NCBI RefSeq assembly: GCF_019402645.1
Contig: NZ_VKKS01000001.1
Coordinates: forward strand, 3,081,787 to 3,145,786
Direction: 5' to 3'
Length of the DNA: 64,000 bases
DNA from: Morganella morganii
GTDB taxonomy: Bacteria; Pseudomonadota; Gammaproteobacteria; Enterobacterales; Enterobacteriaceae
Shown here: piece after piece, positions 38,202 through 49,226 of the stretch
Position numbering within the stretch: the first letter of the stretch is position 1
Layout of the letters: the number at the start of each line of letters is the position of its first letter
Translations under genes and position numbers: made by a program
Notes under the pieces: model-generated
Seen by the model: the letters and a program-made list of their open reading frames with translations, nothing else
What the model was told of the DNA's origin: nothing
The model's database searches: none

Positions 38202-38687
<486 letters not shown>

Positions 38688-38768
38688 TTAATTCAGGGTT
38701 GTCCAAAACTCGATGAGTTTATTTGACATTAATGCGATAAATGTTTGGCCTTACTTAACGGAGAACCA

Positions 38769-39200
<432 letters not shown>

Positions 39201-39275
39201 TCAAAGACAAAACACGAGGACGCGAAATTTTATTGCTGACGCAACAGGGTGTCAAGAAATATACAATGATATTTG

Positions 39276-39575
39276 CTATTCCCACGCAAAATGTTGCGTG
39301 TGTGTGACAGTGAGCTCCACAAAACCAGTATAGTCTGTGATTTTCACTTTGCCCGAAAGGAACGGTAATAAACCGCGTGCTTCGGCATCCTCCCGCAGCA
39401 CACAGGGAATATGACCCGACTGAATAAGCGCCTGCAACAACGGGTTACCTTCTGTTGCTGCGATTACGCCATCTTCGGTAAAAAGGATGTCATCCTCCGG
39501 GGATAACAGATTCAGTAATGATTGAATATCAGTACGAAATGGCGATTGGCTGACAGTATATAGCATCTTGCTCAC
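39276..39575 (-). CDS. tusB: Sulfur relay protein TusB
   Basis: 99 residues. TusB is one of the three subunits of the TusBCD sulfurtransferase that passes sulfur from TusA to TusE for the 2-thio group of wobble uridine in tRNA. The start MLYTVSQSPFRTDIQSLL is family-typical (from Met4; the annotated frame begins MSKMLYTVS). It is the last of tusDCB and lies 132 bp before rpsL. Confidence 0.92.
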   Translation of the reverse strand: MSKMLYTVSQSPFRTDIQSLLNLLSPEDDILFTEDGVIAATEGNPLLQALIQSGHIPCVLREDAEARGLLPFLSGKVKITDYTGFVELTVTHTQHFAWE

Positions 39576-39585
39576 CGTAAGTAGA

Positions 39586-39945
39586 TCAAAATGACACTAC
39601 GGCGTCAAATGCCGCCAGTTTCCGGGCCAGTTCCGCCGCACTCAGGCAGGTAACCGGCAGGATATATGGCGTCTCCGGGGATAATCCCCGCGCGGCCATA
39701 TCCTCCGCACAGCAGTAGCACTCTTCGATATCGTAAAGCGGCAGGACTTTGAAGGTGGAGATATAATCACGGGCGAGGATTTTCGCCGGTGCCTGTTCCG
39801 GTAATAACTGCAATACACCGTCAGACACAAAAAAGGCCGCGACCTCTTCCGTATAATTACTGGTCGCCAGCAGTGCATCCAGCCCTTCCCGGCCGCTGTT
39901 ACTGCCGTGGGGGGCGCTTCTGAAAACAAATGCGATACGTTTCAC
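39586..39945 (-). CDS. tusC: Sulfur relay protein TusC
   Basis: 119 residues, the middle subunit of TusBCD. It starts [21 protein letters not shown] and belongs to the DsrE/DsrF-like fold. No catalytic Cys is needed in TusC; the active Cys is in TusD. It lies 9 bp after tusD and 10 bp before tusB. Confidence 0.94.
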   Translation of the reverse strand: MKRIAFVFRSAPHGSNSGREGLDALLATSNYTEEVAAFFVSDGVLQLLPEQAPAKILARDYISTFKVLPLYDIEECYCCAEDMAARGLSPETPYILPVTCLSAAELARKLAAFDAVVSF

Positions 39946-39954
39946 CGGACCTCC

Positions 39955-40350
39955 CTAAAACTGGATGACACGATCACAGGTCATCATGGCTTCCGCCAGA
40001 GTTCCCAGGCCACTGAGAGCAAACCCGTCCGCCAGATTAGCCGCCGCCAGTTTCAGCGACCCGGCCTGTACGGCATCAGTGACGCCACGACGCAGCGCTG
40101 CCGCCACACAAACCGCAAGCTGAATGTCATTATCACGGGCAAGCTGCTGCCACTGACGCACCATATCGGTTTCGTCTCCGGCCGGTGATGTCAGCACATT
40201 GGCGTTGCTGACCCCTTCGCGGTAAAAAAATACACACTGAATCCGGTGACCTGCCGCAATCACATGCTGTGCAAACAACAGCGCGCTGCCGGCACGCTGT
40301 GTGCCGTAGGCCGGGCCGGTAACCAGCAGGCAGTAAGATAACGGTGTCAT
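39955..40350 (-). CDS. tusD: Sulfurtransferase TusD
   Basis: 131 residues, the catalytic subunit of TusBCD. The active-site Cys lies in the [11 protein letters not shown] segment around residue 80. The [19 protein letters not shown]-terminus and the C-terminal TCDRVIQF match E. coli TusD. ATG 40350 is preferred over the GTG at 40353. yheO lies 14 bp upstream, so yheO-tusDCB is probably one transcript. Confidence 0.95.
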   Translation of the reverse strand: MTPLSYCLLVTGPAYGTQRAGSALLFAQHVIAAGHRIQCVFFYREGVSNANVLTSPAGDETDMVRQWQQLARDNDIQLAVCVAAALRRGVTDAVQAGSLKLAAANLADGFALSGLGTLAEAMMTCDRVIQF

Positions 40351-40364
40351 CACTGCATGCTGCC

Positions 40365-41066
40365 TTACTCGCCGTTTTTAAACTGGCGGATGTACAGATA
40401 AACCGTATGTTTGGAGATATTCAGACGTACCGCCACAAGGTTGATGGCATCTTTGATATCAAATATTCCTTTCTCATACAGGTTCAGCACCACCTGTTTG
40501 TTCTTCGCGTTGTTTGCCACGTTGCGGTCGGCATTCACTTCTTCGATAGTCTGTTCCAGCGTTTGTGCCACCAGGTCTTCAACAGAAGAAGCGAAGTTCA
40601 CATTGGACGTTTCTTCCGCCAGCTCTTTCGGAATAAAAGTCTGAACTATCTGGGAGAACGGCACATCCAGGTTCATGTTAATACATAATAACCCGATGAT
40701 ACGACGTGATTTATTGCGGATAGCAATAGTCAGTGATTTCATCAGTGCCCCGGTTTTCGCCCGGGTGAAATAGGCCTTCGAGGTGCTGCAATCTTCATCA
40801 GTAATGTCGTGCAGCATTCGCAGTGCGAGGTCTGTGATCGGGGAACCGACTTTACGGCCGGTATGGTGACCGTTTGCGATCTTCACCGCTGAGCGCTTCA
40901 GGTCTTCCAGTGAGTGGAGAACGATTTCACAGTGCTCACCGATGAGCAGCGCCAGGCCATCAACAGCCGCCTCATAGGACTTCAGGATTTCATAATCCGT
41001 TTCAGTAAACGGATGATTTACAATGTAATCCGAATCATTGTCATTAAATAATACTGGGTTAGACAT
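40365..41066 (-). CDS. yheO: YheO family transcriptional regulator
   Basis: 233 residues. The N-terminal ~130 form a PAS-like YheO domain (starts around the [20 protein letters not shown] segment). The C-terminal ~60 form a helix-turn-helix: [18 protein letters not shown], then [19 protein letters not shown]. The target genes are not established. The position between fkpA and tusDCB is conserved in enterobacteria. Confidence 0.9.
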   Translation of the reverse strand: MSNPVLFNDNDSDYIVNHPFTETDYEILKSYEAAVDGLALLIGEHCEIVLHSLEDLKRSAVKIANGHHTGRKVGSPITDLALRMLHDITDEDCSTSKAYFTRAKTGALMKSLTIAIRNKSRRIIGLLCINMNLDVPFSQIVQTFIPKELAEETSNVNFASSVEDLVAQTLEQTIEEVNADRNVANNAKNKQVVLNLYEKGIFDIKDAINLVAVRLNISKHTVYLYIRQFKNGE

Positions 41067-41406
41067 TTAATACACCACTCTTTGTAACGTGTGAACGTCG
41101 TTGGTTTTACTCATCTGTAATCTTTCACTGCAGGAGGAGGATTACCCTGTCATCATCTATCAATTATATACCCGGATTTTCCGGGTGCAGGAAAGCGGCA
41201 AATGACGGGTTTCCGGTTCTGTGCAGGTACCCGCAGGTTAAGTTATAGCGAAAAACAGGCCGTTTTGCGCCTGAGGTGATCAAATTCTGGTAAAAAATAC
41301 AAAAAAATACGGATATTTTGCAAATTTTTCATAATCCTGGTCGTTACGGAAATAAAAACCCGCACAACAAGGCGCGGGTTTTGTCAGTTTCCGGTATCAG
41401 CAGGAC
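41067..41406. other. yheO-fkpA intergenic region
   Basis: 340 bp without a gene. It contains the fkpA terminator at its right end and the presumed yheO promoter in the A/T-rich part around 41281-41340. I see no further structure. Confidence 0.5.
41354..41383 (-). terminator. Terminator of fkpA
   Basis: On the minus strand AAAACCCGCGCC and TGCGGGTTTTTAT form a hairpin with a T-rich tail, 24 bp after the fkpA stop. Confidence 0.85.
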
Positions 41407-42165
41407 TTATTTGGCCGCAGGTTTGATATCCAGTAACTCGACGTCAAAGACCAGGGTGGAGTTTGCAGGGATCCCCGGAACACCATCGGTGCCGTAAGCA
41501 GCTTCCGGCGGGATAACCAGTTTGGCTTTACCGCCTTTTTTCATCTGCTTCAGACCTTCGGTCCAGCCTTTGATTACGCTGTCCAGACGGATAGTCAGCG
41601 GCTCGTTACGGTCGTAAGAGCTGTCAAACTGAGTGCCGTCGATTAATGCACCTTTATAGTGAACAACAACGGTGTCTGTTTCTTTCGGAGATGCGCCGTT
41701 ACCGTCTTTCTCAGATTTGTAAAGCACACCGCTTTTGATTTTTTCAACACCTTTTTCTTTGGCAAATGCCGCACGGTATTTGTCACCGGCTGCTTTGTTC
41801 TCAGTAGCCTCGCGTGCCATTTTTTCCTGAGCGGCGCCTTTCACCTGTTCTTCAAAACCGCGCAGAGTCTGGTTGATCTCTTCATCACTCAGTTTACTTT
41901 TGTTATTGAATGCATCCTGAACGCCTGCCATCATCTGGTCACGATCCAGATCCAGACCAATGGATTTCTGCTCATTCAGAGCATTTTCCATATAACGGCC
42001 CAGTGACGCACCCAGCGCATAAGCATTCTGCTGACTCGCGGTTTTAAACGCGCTGTTCAGTTTCACTTCTTCTTTCTTCGGCGCGGTATCCGCGTAAGCC
42101 TGTGACATACCTAATGTCATTGCCAGTGAGGTTGCGACAACAGTCGCTTTAAACAGTGATTTCAT
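41407..42165 (-). CDS. fkpA: Periplasmic peptidyl-prolyl isomerase FkpA
   Basis: 252 residues from ATG 42165 (MKSLFKATVVATSLAM), preceded by GGAGAAAAGG; the longer frame to 42219 lacks family similarity. The signal peptide ends at SQAYA. The N-terminal domain (~25-135) is the dimerising chaperone part. The C-terminal FKBP domain contains VVVHYKGALIDGTQFDSSYD, the catalytic-fold segment IKGWTEGLKQMKKG and IPANSTLVFDVELL. It helps folding of envelope proteins. Confidence 0.96.
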   Translation of the reverse strand: MKSLFKATVVATSLAMTLGMSQAYADTAPKKEEVKLNSAFKTASQQNAYALGASLGRYMENALNEQKSIGLDLDRDQMMAGVQDAFNNKSKLSDEEINQTLRGFEEQVKGAAQEKMAREATENKAAGDKYRAAFAKEKGVEKIKSGVLYKSEKDGNGASPKETDTVVVHYKGALIDGTQFDSSYDRNEPLTIRLDSVIKGWTEGLKQMKKGGKAKLVIPPEAAYGTDGVPGIPANSTLVFDVELLDIKPAAK

Positions 42166-42408
42166 CCTTTTCTCCATAAGTTTTGCAACAGTTACAGGAC
42201 ATACCGCACAGCAAATCACGCCAGAGAGTCCTTGCAGCCGTCACCGGGCGACATCATAATGTCACGGTTTTGTGATGCTGAGACAACCTTAGCAAAAAGA
42301 GGTTTCATAGTAACCCCCCAATAAAAGATATCCTCCCACACTAAGCGTATTTCGCAGGAATATTACATACTTTTACACAGTAATCCCCGTCTCAGACAGG
42401 AGAAAACG

Positions 42409-42627
42409 ATGGACCTTTTAGAACTGGAACAACGCCTCGAACAACTGGAAAGCAAAACCGCTTTTCAGGATCTGACCATTGAGGAACTCAATCAGGTGGT
42501 GACACAGCAGCAGATGGATATCACCCGGCTGAATGAAAGGCTCCGCCTGCTGACCGAACGCCTGAAAGCCACCCCGGGCTCAAATGTGGCACCGCTGTCA
42601 GAAGAAGTGCCGCCGCCGCACTACTGA
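42409..42627 (+). CDS. slyX: SlyX protein
   Basis: A 72-residue acidic coiled-coil protein of unknown function ([20 protein letters not shown]). It ends in EEVPPPHY, the usual SlyX tail. It lies next to slyD in the usual enterobacterial context, convergent with it and sharing a terminator. Confidence 0.93.
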   Translation: MDLLELEQRLEQLESKTAFQDLTIEELNQVVTQQQMDITRLNERLRLLTERLKATPGSNVAPLSEEVPPPHY

Positions 42628-42641
42628 TAAACAGCAGACAT

Positions 42642-42676
42642 AAAAAAAGCGCGTCCGGCAGGAATGCGCTTTTTTT
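42642..42676. terminator. Bidirectional terminator between slyX and slyD
   Basis: AAAAAAAGCGC pairs with GCGCTTTTTTT around a 13-base loop between the two convergent genes, 15 bp past slyX and 22 bp past slyD. Confidence 0.9.
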
Positions 42677-42697
42677 GTCCGGTTCAGACGCGGGTTA

Positions 42698-43321
42698 TCA
42701 GTGACAACCACAACCGCCGTGACCTTTACCGTGACCACCGCCACCGCAGCAGCCGCTTTCACCGTGTTCGTGATCATGGTCGTGGTCGTGGTCGTGACCA
42801 CCTCCGCAGCAACCGCCTTCTTCGCCGTGGTCGTGACCACCGCAGCAGCCGTTTTCTTCACCATGAACATGGCCGTGTCTCAGTTCGTCTTCAGTCGCTT
42901 CACGCACACCGATGACTTCGACATGGAATTTCAGGTTCTGACCAGCCAGCATATGGTTGCCGTCGACGATCACTTCATCGCCTTCAATACCGGTGATTTC
43001 AACCGGCACAGGACCCATATCGGTGTCTGCCAGGAAACGCATACCGACTTCGAGCTCATCAACACCGACGAAGACATCTTTCGGTACACGCTGAACCAGG
43101 TTTTCGTCATACTGACCGTATGCATCGTTTGCACCGACATCAACGTCGAACACATCACCGGCAACACGACCGTCCAGTGCACTTTCCAGCCCGCTGATCA
43201 GCGCGCCGCGACCGTGCAGATAGTCTAACGGAGCACTTGCCGGAGACTCATCAACTAATACACCGTCTTCTGTTCTTACCTGATAAGCCAGGCTCACTAC
43301 CAGGTCTTTTGCTACTTTCAT
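42698..43321 (-). CDS. slyD: FKBP-type prolyl isomerase and metallochaperone SlyD
   Basis: 207 residues. The N-terminal part has the FKBP fold with an inserted chaperone flap (VAYQVRTEDGVLVDESP-type start, then LDYLHGRGALISGLE). Residues from ~148 to the end are a His/Cys/Gly/Asp-rich tail (repeated CCGG and HDH units) that binds nickel and delivers it to hydrogenase maturation. The His-rich repeats produce long ORFs on the opposite strand that are not genes. Confidence 0.96.
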   Translation of the reverse strand: MKVAKDLVVSLAYQVRTEDGVLVDESPASAPLDYLHGRGALISGLESALDGRVAGDVFDVDVGANDAYGQYDENLVQRVPKDVFVGVDELEVGMRFLADTDMGPVPVEITGIEGDEVIVDGNHMLAGQNLKFHVEVIGVREATEDELRHGHVHGEENGCCGGHDHGEEGGCCGGGHDHDHDHDHEHGESGCCGGGGHGKGHGGCGCH

Positions 43322-43446
43322 GGTATCTCCTACACATCCGCGGGGGATAAGATTTTAATTAACGCGCCGATTGTAACGGAATTTACAGCCACTGTATCTG
43401 TTTTGGGACAAATTCCCCCAAATTCTCTGTGAAAAACAGCCGCCTG

Positions 43447-43650
43447 TTATTCCCCCGGTCTGAAGATACCAATTACCTGTTCATCCTTGCGCACATGCTG
43501 CTCTGCATGCGCGTCCGCCCGGCGCTCAAGATGGCCGCACTGCACACACTGCACCACATCCACATTATCCTCACGCCACATGGCGAGTGTGTCCTGTGCC
43601 TGGCACTCAGGGCATACCGCGCCTGCAATAAACCGTTTCCGGTTGCTCAT
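43447..43650 (-). CDS. yheV: YheV family zinc-ribbon protein
   Basis: A 67-residue cytoplasmic protein with two CxxC pairs (CPEC at 13-16 and CVQC at 35-38) that should bind one zinc. The function is unknown. It follows kefB by 3 bp, the conserved kefB-yheV arrangement. Confidence 0.9.
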   Translation of the reverse strand: MSNRKRFIAGAVCPECQAQDTLAMWREDNVDVVQCVQCGHLERRADAHAEQHVRKDEQVIGIFRPGE

Positions 43651-43653
43651 TTT

Positions 43654-45501
43654 TCAGCTCCTGTCATCTGTCCGTCCGCTGCCCGGGGAGTCTTCCGTCA
43701 GATTCCAGCTGTCCGGCAGATGTTTTTCCCGTTTCATTTCATTATCAAACAGATTTTCCAGCTCGCGCCGTGCCTCTTTGACGCGGGAGATATGCGAGAT
43801 TTCCTCTTCCGCCTGCGGGATAAGCTCACGCAGCAGCTGCATATCCAGCCTGCGGAATAACTGCTGTGCCCGGTGAGCTTCCGCCGGATGTGTACCCAGC
43901 CCGATCAGGGTTTTGCGCGCCAGCTCCAGTGCCGACGAAAAAGTTTCGCGGCTGAACTGTGTCACACCATGTGTGAGCAGCTCGTGCGCTTCCACCCGTC
44001 CCCGTGCGCGGGCAATAATTTGCAGGTGCGGAAAGTGCTCCTGACATAACTGCACAATGGTCATGGTATCTTCCGGCTTATCGCAGGTAATGACAATTAC
44101 CTTTGCCGTCTCTGCCCCGGCAGAGCGCAACAATGCGAGCCCGGTCGCATCCCCGTAATAAACTTTATAGCCGTAACGCCGCATGGCACTGACCGCGCTG
44201 ACATCTTTTTCCAGCACCGTCGGATGAATTTTGTTGGCCATCAGCAGGCGGCCTATCACCTGCCCCATCCGCCCGAAACCAACCAGAATCACATGCGGAT
44301 GATTATCCGCCACAAACGGTGTTTCACCTGTTCCCGGCTCTGCATTATTGTAACGGTGCGCCAGAATCATATCGATCCCCTGCATCAGCAGCGGCGTGGT
44401 CATCATGGAGATAGTGACCACCACCAACAGCAGTGCCATCTGATGATCCGTGATGACACGGCTGGCCAGTGCCGCCGAGAACAGCACGAAAGCAAACTCC
44501 CCGCCCTGACTGAGCACTCCGGCAAACTGTAAGCGCCCGCTGCGCCGGCAGGTCAGATGTGCCAGCAGATACAGCACCGTCATTTTGACACTCACCAGTA
44601 CAATCACACCCAGCAGAATTTGCGGCAGATACTGCCACAGCACGCCGATATTCAGCGACATGCCGACAGAAATGAAAAACATCCCCAGCAGCAGCCCTTT
44701 AAACGGCTCAATAGTGATTTCCAGCTCATGGCGGTATTCCGTATCCGCCAGCATCACACCTGCAATGAATGTCCCGAGCGCCATGGAGAACCCGAGCTGC
44801 TCCATAAATACCGCCGAACCGATCACCACCAACAGAGAGGCGGCGGTAAAGACCTCACTGACCCCGGATTTCACCACCAGCCGGAACAACGGCCGCAGCA
44901 GATAGCGTCCGCCGATCAGCAGTCCGGCAAAAGCCAGAATTTTGATGCCGATTCGGTACCAGTCACTGCCCGCCGCTTCTCCGCCCAGCAGAGGAATAAC
45001 CGCGAGGATCGGGATCACCGCCATATCCTGAAACAGCAGCACAGAAAATCCCATCTGACCGCTGTCGTTGTTGGTCATGCCTTTCTCGTCCATCAGCTGT
45101 AATGCCATCGCGGTGGACGACATTGCCATCCCCAGCCCGCCGACGACTGCTGCCTGCCAGGAGAAATCCGTCAGCCAGAGCAATACTCCGAGGATCAGGG
45201 CGGAGAAGACCACCTGTGCCGTGCCGGTACCGAAGATGGATCGCCGCAGTTTCCACAACTCACGCGGATTCAGCTCCAGTCCGATCAGAAACATCAGGAA
45301 CACCACACCAAGTTCGGAGAAGTGCAGTAACTCATTGACGTTTTTGATAAATCCCAGCCCCCACGGCCCGATAGCAATCCCCGCCAGCAGATACCCCAGT
45401 ACCGCGCCGATACGCAGCCGCTGTGCCACCGGTACCATCACTACAGCCGCCGCAAGGAAAACAATGCCCGCGTGCAGCAGGTTGCCGTCAGTCGGTTCCA
45501 T
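43654..45501 (-). CDS. kefB: Glutathione-regulated potassium efflux system, KefB-type
   Basis: 615 residues. The N-terminal ~385 form a CPA2 cation/proton antiporter membrane domain (about 12 helices, conserved LFQDMAVIP segment). After a linker comes a RCK/TrkA-N domain ([18 protein letters not shown], then [11 protein letters not shown]) that binds NAD and glutathione conjugates. It lowers cytoplasmic pH to protect against electrophiles. It overlaps kefG by 14 bp, so the two are co-translated. Confidence 0.95.
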   Translation of the reverse strand: MEPTDGNLLHAGIVFLAAAVVMVPVAQRLRIGAVLGYLLAGIAIGPWGLGFIKNVNELLHFSELGVVFLMFLIGLELNPRELWKLRRSIFGTGTAQVVFSALILGVLLWLTDFSWQAAVVGGLGMAMSSTAMALQLMDEKGMTNNDSGQMGFSVLLFQDMAVIPILAVIPLLGGEAAGSDWYRIGIKILAFAGLLIGGRYLLRPLFRLVVKSGVSEVFTAASLLVVIGSAVFMEQLGFSMALGTFIAGVMLADTEYRHELEITIEPFKGLLLGMFFISVGMSLNIGVLWQYLPQILLGVIVLVSVKMTVLYLLAHLTCRRSGRLQFAGVLSQGGEFAFVLFSAALASRVITDHQMALLLVVVTISMMTTPLLMQGIDMILAHRYNNAEPGTGETPFVADNHPHVILVGFGRMGQVIGRLLMANKIHPTVLEKDVSAVSAMRRYGYKVYYGDATGLALLRSAGAETAKVIVITCDKPEDTMTIVQLCQEHFPHLQIIARARGRVEAHELLTHGVTQFSRETFSSALELARKTLIGLGTHPAEAHRAQQLFRRLDMQLLRELIPQAEEEISHISRVKEARRELENLFDNEMKREKHLPDSWNLTEDSPGSGRTDDRS

Positions 45502-46057
45502 ATTTGCGCCCTCCGGTCAGTTGCGGTGCCCGCAGCCAGTCACAATACGCCTGTACCTGTTCATGCAGCATGGCTTTCCCCTGGCGGCGCGCGGCATAAA
45601 GGATCACCGGTGCCAGCCAGTGCATTTCACACAACGCTGCCGTCAGTTCAAAAGGCCGCAGTAACTCGCTGAGCGGGAAGCGGTTATAGCCGCCGTGCCG
45701 GTAAGCCTCTGCCGGTTCACCGGTAGTGATCACCTGCCGCCAGTATTTACCGGACAGCTGTCTGCCGCCCTGCTCACCGGAGAAATCACGGGTCAGCACC
45801 CGGTCAAACCACTCTTTCAGCAGTGCGGGGCAGCTGTAGGTGTACAGCGGATGCTGAAACACAATAATGTCATGCTGCCGGAGCAGTTCCTGTTCATGCC
45901 GGATATCGATAAAAAAGTCCGGATAGGTGCCGTACAGGTCGTGCACCGTCACATGCCCGAGTTCAGACGCCGCAGTGACAAGCGCCTTGTTGGCGATGGA
46001 GTGATGCGGTTCCGGATGGGCGTAAAGCAGTAATATGGTCGGATTATTTATCATCAC
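45488..46057 (-). CDS. kefG: KefB ancillary protein KefG
   Basis: A 189-residue flavodoxin-fold quinone-oxidoreductase-like protein needed for full KefB activity. Segments are [15 protein letters not shown] (FMN phosphate site), [21 protein letters not shown] and [16 protein letters not shown]. It is upstream of and overlaps kefB; yheS is divergent. Confidence 0.93.
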   Translation of the reverse strand: MMINNPTILLLYAHPEPHHSIANKALVTAASELGHVTVHDLYGTYPDFFIDIRHEQELLRQHDIIVFQHPLYTYSCPALLKEWFDRVLTRDFSGEQGGRQLSGKYWRQVITTGEPAEAYRHGGYNRFPLSELLRPFELTAALCEMHWLAPVILYAARRQGKAMLHEQVQAYCDWLRAPQLTGGRKYGTD

Positions 46058-46202
46058 TTCCTCTTAAAAACGTGAGAATCTTTGTGATTTTCGCTACTAT
46101 GCCCGCTGCAACGATACTCCTCGCCTGCTGACGGGTGATTTGCTGCTGACAACGCACGAATTACATTAATTTTACTCTCAATTACTTACCCTATCGATAT
46201 TT

Positions 46203-48131
46203 ATGATTGTTTTCTCTTCACTTCAGGTCCGCCGCGGTGTCCGTATTCTGCTCGACAACGCAACGGCCACCATCAACCCGGGTCAGAAAGTCGGCCTGGT
46301 GGGAAAAAACGGCTGCGGTAAATCCACGCTGCTGGCGCTGCTCAAAGGCGAATTACAGGCCGAAGCAGGCAGTGTGGCCTTTCCGGGGAACTGGTCAATG
46401 GCCTGGGTTAACCAGGAGACCCCGGCACTGGATGAGCCGGCGATTGAGTATGTCATTGACGGTGACCGCGAATTCCGTGAGCTTGAGGCAAAATTACAGC
46501 AGGCGAATGAACAAAATGACGGCCATGCGATTGCCGTGATCCACGGCCAGCTCGACATGCTCGATGCCTGGACCATCCGTTCCCGTGCCGCCACACTGCT
46601 GCATGGACTCGGATTCTCACAGGAACAGCTGGAAACACCGGTGCGGGCCTTCTCCGGGGGCTGGCGGATGCGTCTGAACCTGGCACAGGCACTGATTTGC
46701 CGCTCTGACCTGCTGCTGCTCGATGAACCGACCAACCACCTGGATCTCGATGCCGTGATCTGGCTGGAAAAATGGCTGAAAAGCTATCCCGGCACTTTGA
46801 TTCTGATCTCCCATGACCGCGATTTCCTCGACCCGATCATTGATAAAGTGCTGCATATTGAGCAGAACGGCCTGTTTGAATACACCGGCAACTATTCCTC
46901 CTTTGAGATGCAGCGCGCTGAGAAAATGGCACAGCAGCAGGCACAGTATGAAAGCCAGCAGTTACGCCGCGCGCACCTGCAAAAATATGTGGATCGTTTC
47001 CGCGCCCAGGCGACTAAAGCCAAACAGGCGCAAAGCCGCCTGAAGATGCTGGAGCGTATGGAGCTGATTGCTCCGGCACTGGCGGATAACCCGTTCCGTT
47101 TCAGTTTCCGCCCGCCGGAAACTCTGCCGAACCCGCTGCTGAAAATGGAAAAAGTCAGTGCCGGATACGGTGAGAAAGTAGTGCTGGATAATATCAAACT
47201 GAACCTGGTGCCCGGCTCACGTATCGGCCTGCTGGGCCGTAACGGCGCAGGTAAATCCACCCTGATTAAAATGCTCGCCGGTGAGCTGGAACCGTTACAG
47301 GGAAAAATCGGTCTCGCAAAAGGCATCAAACTGGGGTATTTCGCCCAGCATCAGCTGGAGTTTTTGCGGGCGGATGAATCCCCGTTACAGCATATGGTGC
47401 GCCTTGCACCGGATCAGACAGAACAGCAACTGCGTGATTATCTCGGCGGCTTTGGTTTCAAAGGTGACCAGGTGACCGACCCGACCGGACGTTTCTCCGG
47501 CGGGGAAAAAGCGCGGCTGGTGCTGGCAATGATTATCTGGCAGCGTCCGAATCTGCTGCTGCTCGATGAACCGACCAACCACCTGGATCTCGATATGCGC
47601 CAGGCGCTGACCGAAGCCCTGATCGAATTTGAGGGCGCGATCGTCGTGGTTTCGCACGATCGTCACCTGCTGCGATCCACCACCGATGATCTGTATCTGG
47701 TGCATGACGGCCAGGTCGAACCGTTTGACGGCGATCTGGATGATTATCAGCGCTGGCTGGCAGACAGCCAGAAACAGATGCGCCAGAGCGCGGAACCGGC
47801 TGCGGAAAACGGTGAGGAAAAAAATACTGTCACCGCGCAGGATCGCAAAGAGCAGAAACGCCGCGAGGCAGAATTCCGCCGGCAGACTCAGCCGCTGCGC
47901 AAAGAATCGGAGAAACTGGAAAAAACCATGAGCCGGTTATCAGATGCCATCGCCGCGATTGAGGAAAAACTCGGTGACAGCGGCCTGTATGATCAGTCCC
48001 GCAAAGCCGAGCTGAACACCTGCCTTCAGGAGCAGGCGCAATTCAAAGCGGAGCTGGAAGAGGCGGAAATGGCCTGGATGGAGATTCAGGAAAACCTCGA
48101 AGCCATGACTCAATCATTTGAAAACCCGTAA
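46203..48131 (+). CDS. yheS: ABC-F family ATPase YheS
   Basis: 642 residues with two ATP-binding cassettes and no membrane segment, so a ribosome-associated ABC-F protein rather than a transporter. Cassette 1 has VGKNGCGKST, FSGGWRMRLNLAQAL and LLLDEPTNHLD. Cassette 2 has LGRNGAGKST, FSGGEKARLVLAM and again LLLDEPTNHLD. A charged P-site linker (about residues 240-290) and a C-terminal coiled coil (540-640) are present. In E. coli yheT follows directly; here a 6.5 kb block intervenes. Confidence 0.95.
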   Translation: MIVFSSLQVRRGVRILLDNATATINPGQKVGLVGKNGCGKSTLLALLKGELQAEAGSVAFPGNWSMAWVNQETPALDEPAIEYVIDGDREFRELEAKLQQANEQNDGHAIAVIHGQLDMLDAWTIRSRAATLLHGLGFSQEQLETPVRAFSGGWRMRLNLAQALICRSDLLLLDEPTNHLDLDAVIWLEKWLKSYPGTLILISHDRDFLDPIIDKVLHIEQNGLFEYTGNYSSFEMQRAEKMAQQQAQYESQQLRRAHLQKYVDRFRAQATKAKQAQSRLKMLERMELIAPALADNPFRFSFRPPETLPNPLLKMEKVSAGYGEKVVLDNIKLNLVPGSRIGLLGRNGAGKSTLIKMLAGELEPLQGKIGLAKGIKLGYFAQHQLEFLRADESPLQHMVRLAPDQTEQQLRDYLGGFGFKGDQVTDPTGRFSGGEKARLVLAMIIWQRPNLLLLDEPTNHLDLDMRQALTEALIEFEGAIVVVSHDRHLLRSTTDDLYLVHDGQVEPFDGDLDDYQRWLADSQKQMRQSAEPAAENGEEKNTVTAQDRKEQKRREAEFRRQTQPLRKESEKLEKTMSRLSDAIAAIEEKLGDSGLYDQSRKAELNTCLQEQAQFKAELEEAEMAWMEIQENLEAMTQSFENP

Positions 48132-48138
48132 GTGATGG

Positions 48139-48160
48139 AGAGCGGCGGATGCCGCTCTCA
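48139..48160 (+). repeat. Hairpin after yheS
   Basis: GAGAGCGGC pairs with GCCGCTCTC around four bases, just past the yheS stop and upstream of the terminator. It probably stabilises the transcript end. Confidence 0.6.
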
Positions 48161-48172
48161 GACCGTTGACTA

Positions 48173-48204
48173 ACCCCGCTTTTCTACGCGGGGTTTTCTT
48201 TTAT
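48173..48204 (+). terminator. Terminator of yheS
   Basis: AACCCCGC pairs with GCGGGGTT around a short loop, followed by TTCTTTT. Confidence 0.9.
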
Positions 48205-48480
48205 GTGCGACAGAAGGTCATAATCGCGATATTTTTCAGTAACCTGTCATTTTTACCCGACGATGATTCAGGTACATCCCAGCCTGCTATTACCCTGTAT
48301 ATCACCATAAAAAAGTGATAAAGAAGCGCTGGCAGCGTCATCTTCTTGATGTTCTGCGCGGTGGCTGCCAGCAGGTACTGCATTAGCACTTTCATCAGAC
48401 CACGGAACCCCGCAATAACTCAGCACACCGTCACCCCGCCGGTGCGCAGATATCAACTGAAGCACAGATGTGTGGATTAA
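48201..48480 (-). pseudogene. Transposase C-terminal remnant (IS1182/IS5-like)
   Basis: One frame gives a 64-residue peptide whose start, GLMKVLMQYLLAATAQNIKK, resembles the C-terminal helix of IS1182-type transposases. The upstream coding continues only across frameshifts and a stop at about 48420. No terminal inverted repeats or intact gene are visible. It lies at the left edge of the accessory block, as expected for an old insertion. Confidence 0.4.
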
Positions 48481-49040
48481 CCTCGTCGCCGGGGCAGATA
48501 TTGCTGATGCTTTAATGCATTGAAATATAATAATTATTTTTATATTTATAGAGTACTGCAAACAAGTCAGCACAATATTTCATCTTAACGCCTTTATTAT
48601 TTATTTTTCAGAACAAAAATACAGCGGACTTTCCTTTTTTGTCAGTGATGTGATTTTTATCATTGCTGTTCAATGAGTTACAGTTAATTTGTATTTGGTT
48701 ACATATTTATTTTTGTGATCACAAGGTAAATTCCAATTTTCTTTTTTATTTTCAGTTTGTTGCGGTTAAATGTTAAAAAATATGAGTATTTGTATTTTTT
48801 ATGATCTGACATATTTCACTTCATCAACCGGTCATTCGTGCCCCTGCGGGTCAGATATCCTGTTTTTGCAACGATTTTAACTTAAGTGACTGATCCTGTG
48901 AGATACAGCCCCTCCTGCAGCCTTTACAGACCGGTAAGTGAAACTTATGCTTTCTGCATTATCACCATGCGCACTGGCTGATGACGAAGTCACTCGTCCG
49001 GTAACGAATTGTTACCTGTTTATAAATAAGGAATTTTATC
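48481..49040. other. A/T-rich region upstream of the truncated hcp
   Basis: About 560 bp, strongly A/T rich between 48500 and 48830, with no credible gene. It probably carries the original hcp promoter: GAATTGTTACC and a TTTATAAATAAGGAATTTT stretch lead into the hcp ribosome site. Confidence 0.5.
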
Positions 49041-49226
49041 ATGCCAACTCCATGCTATATCTCTATCGAAGGCAAAACCCAGGGCAATATCACTGCCGGT
49101 GCGTTTACCGCTGAATCTGTCGGTAACATCTATGTGCAGGGTCATGAAGATGAGATGCTGGTACAGGAATTTGAACATATTGTCACTGTTCCGACCGACC
49201 CGCAGTCCGGCCAGCCATATGCATAA
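49041..49226 (+). pseudogene. Truncated Hcp, type VI secretion tube protein
   Basis: Only the first ~58 residues of Hcp remain (MPTPCYISIEGKTQGNITAG, then VQGHEDEMLVQEFEHIVTVP). A full Hcp is about 160-170 residues. After PQSGQP the reading frame meets a stop within three codons, and no other frame carries the missing Hcp strands, so this is a deletion rather than a frameshift. The ribosome site (AAGGAATTTT) and the start are intact, so a short peptide may still be made. No other secretion-apparatus genes are nearby, so it is an orphan-cluster relic. Confidence 0.85.

Noticed and set aside
42664-43228. Long open frames antisense to slyD
   Set aside because: They are the reverse reading of the His/Cys/Gly repeat tail of slyD, with low-complexity product and no ribosome site.
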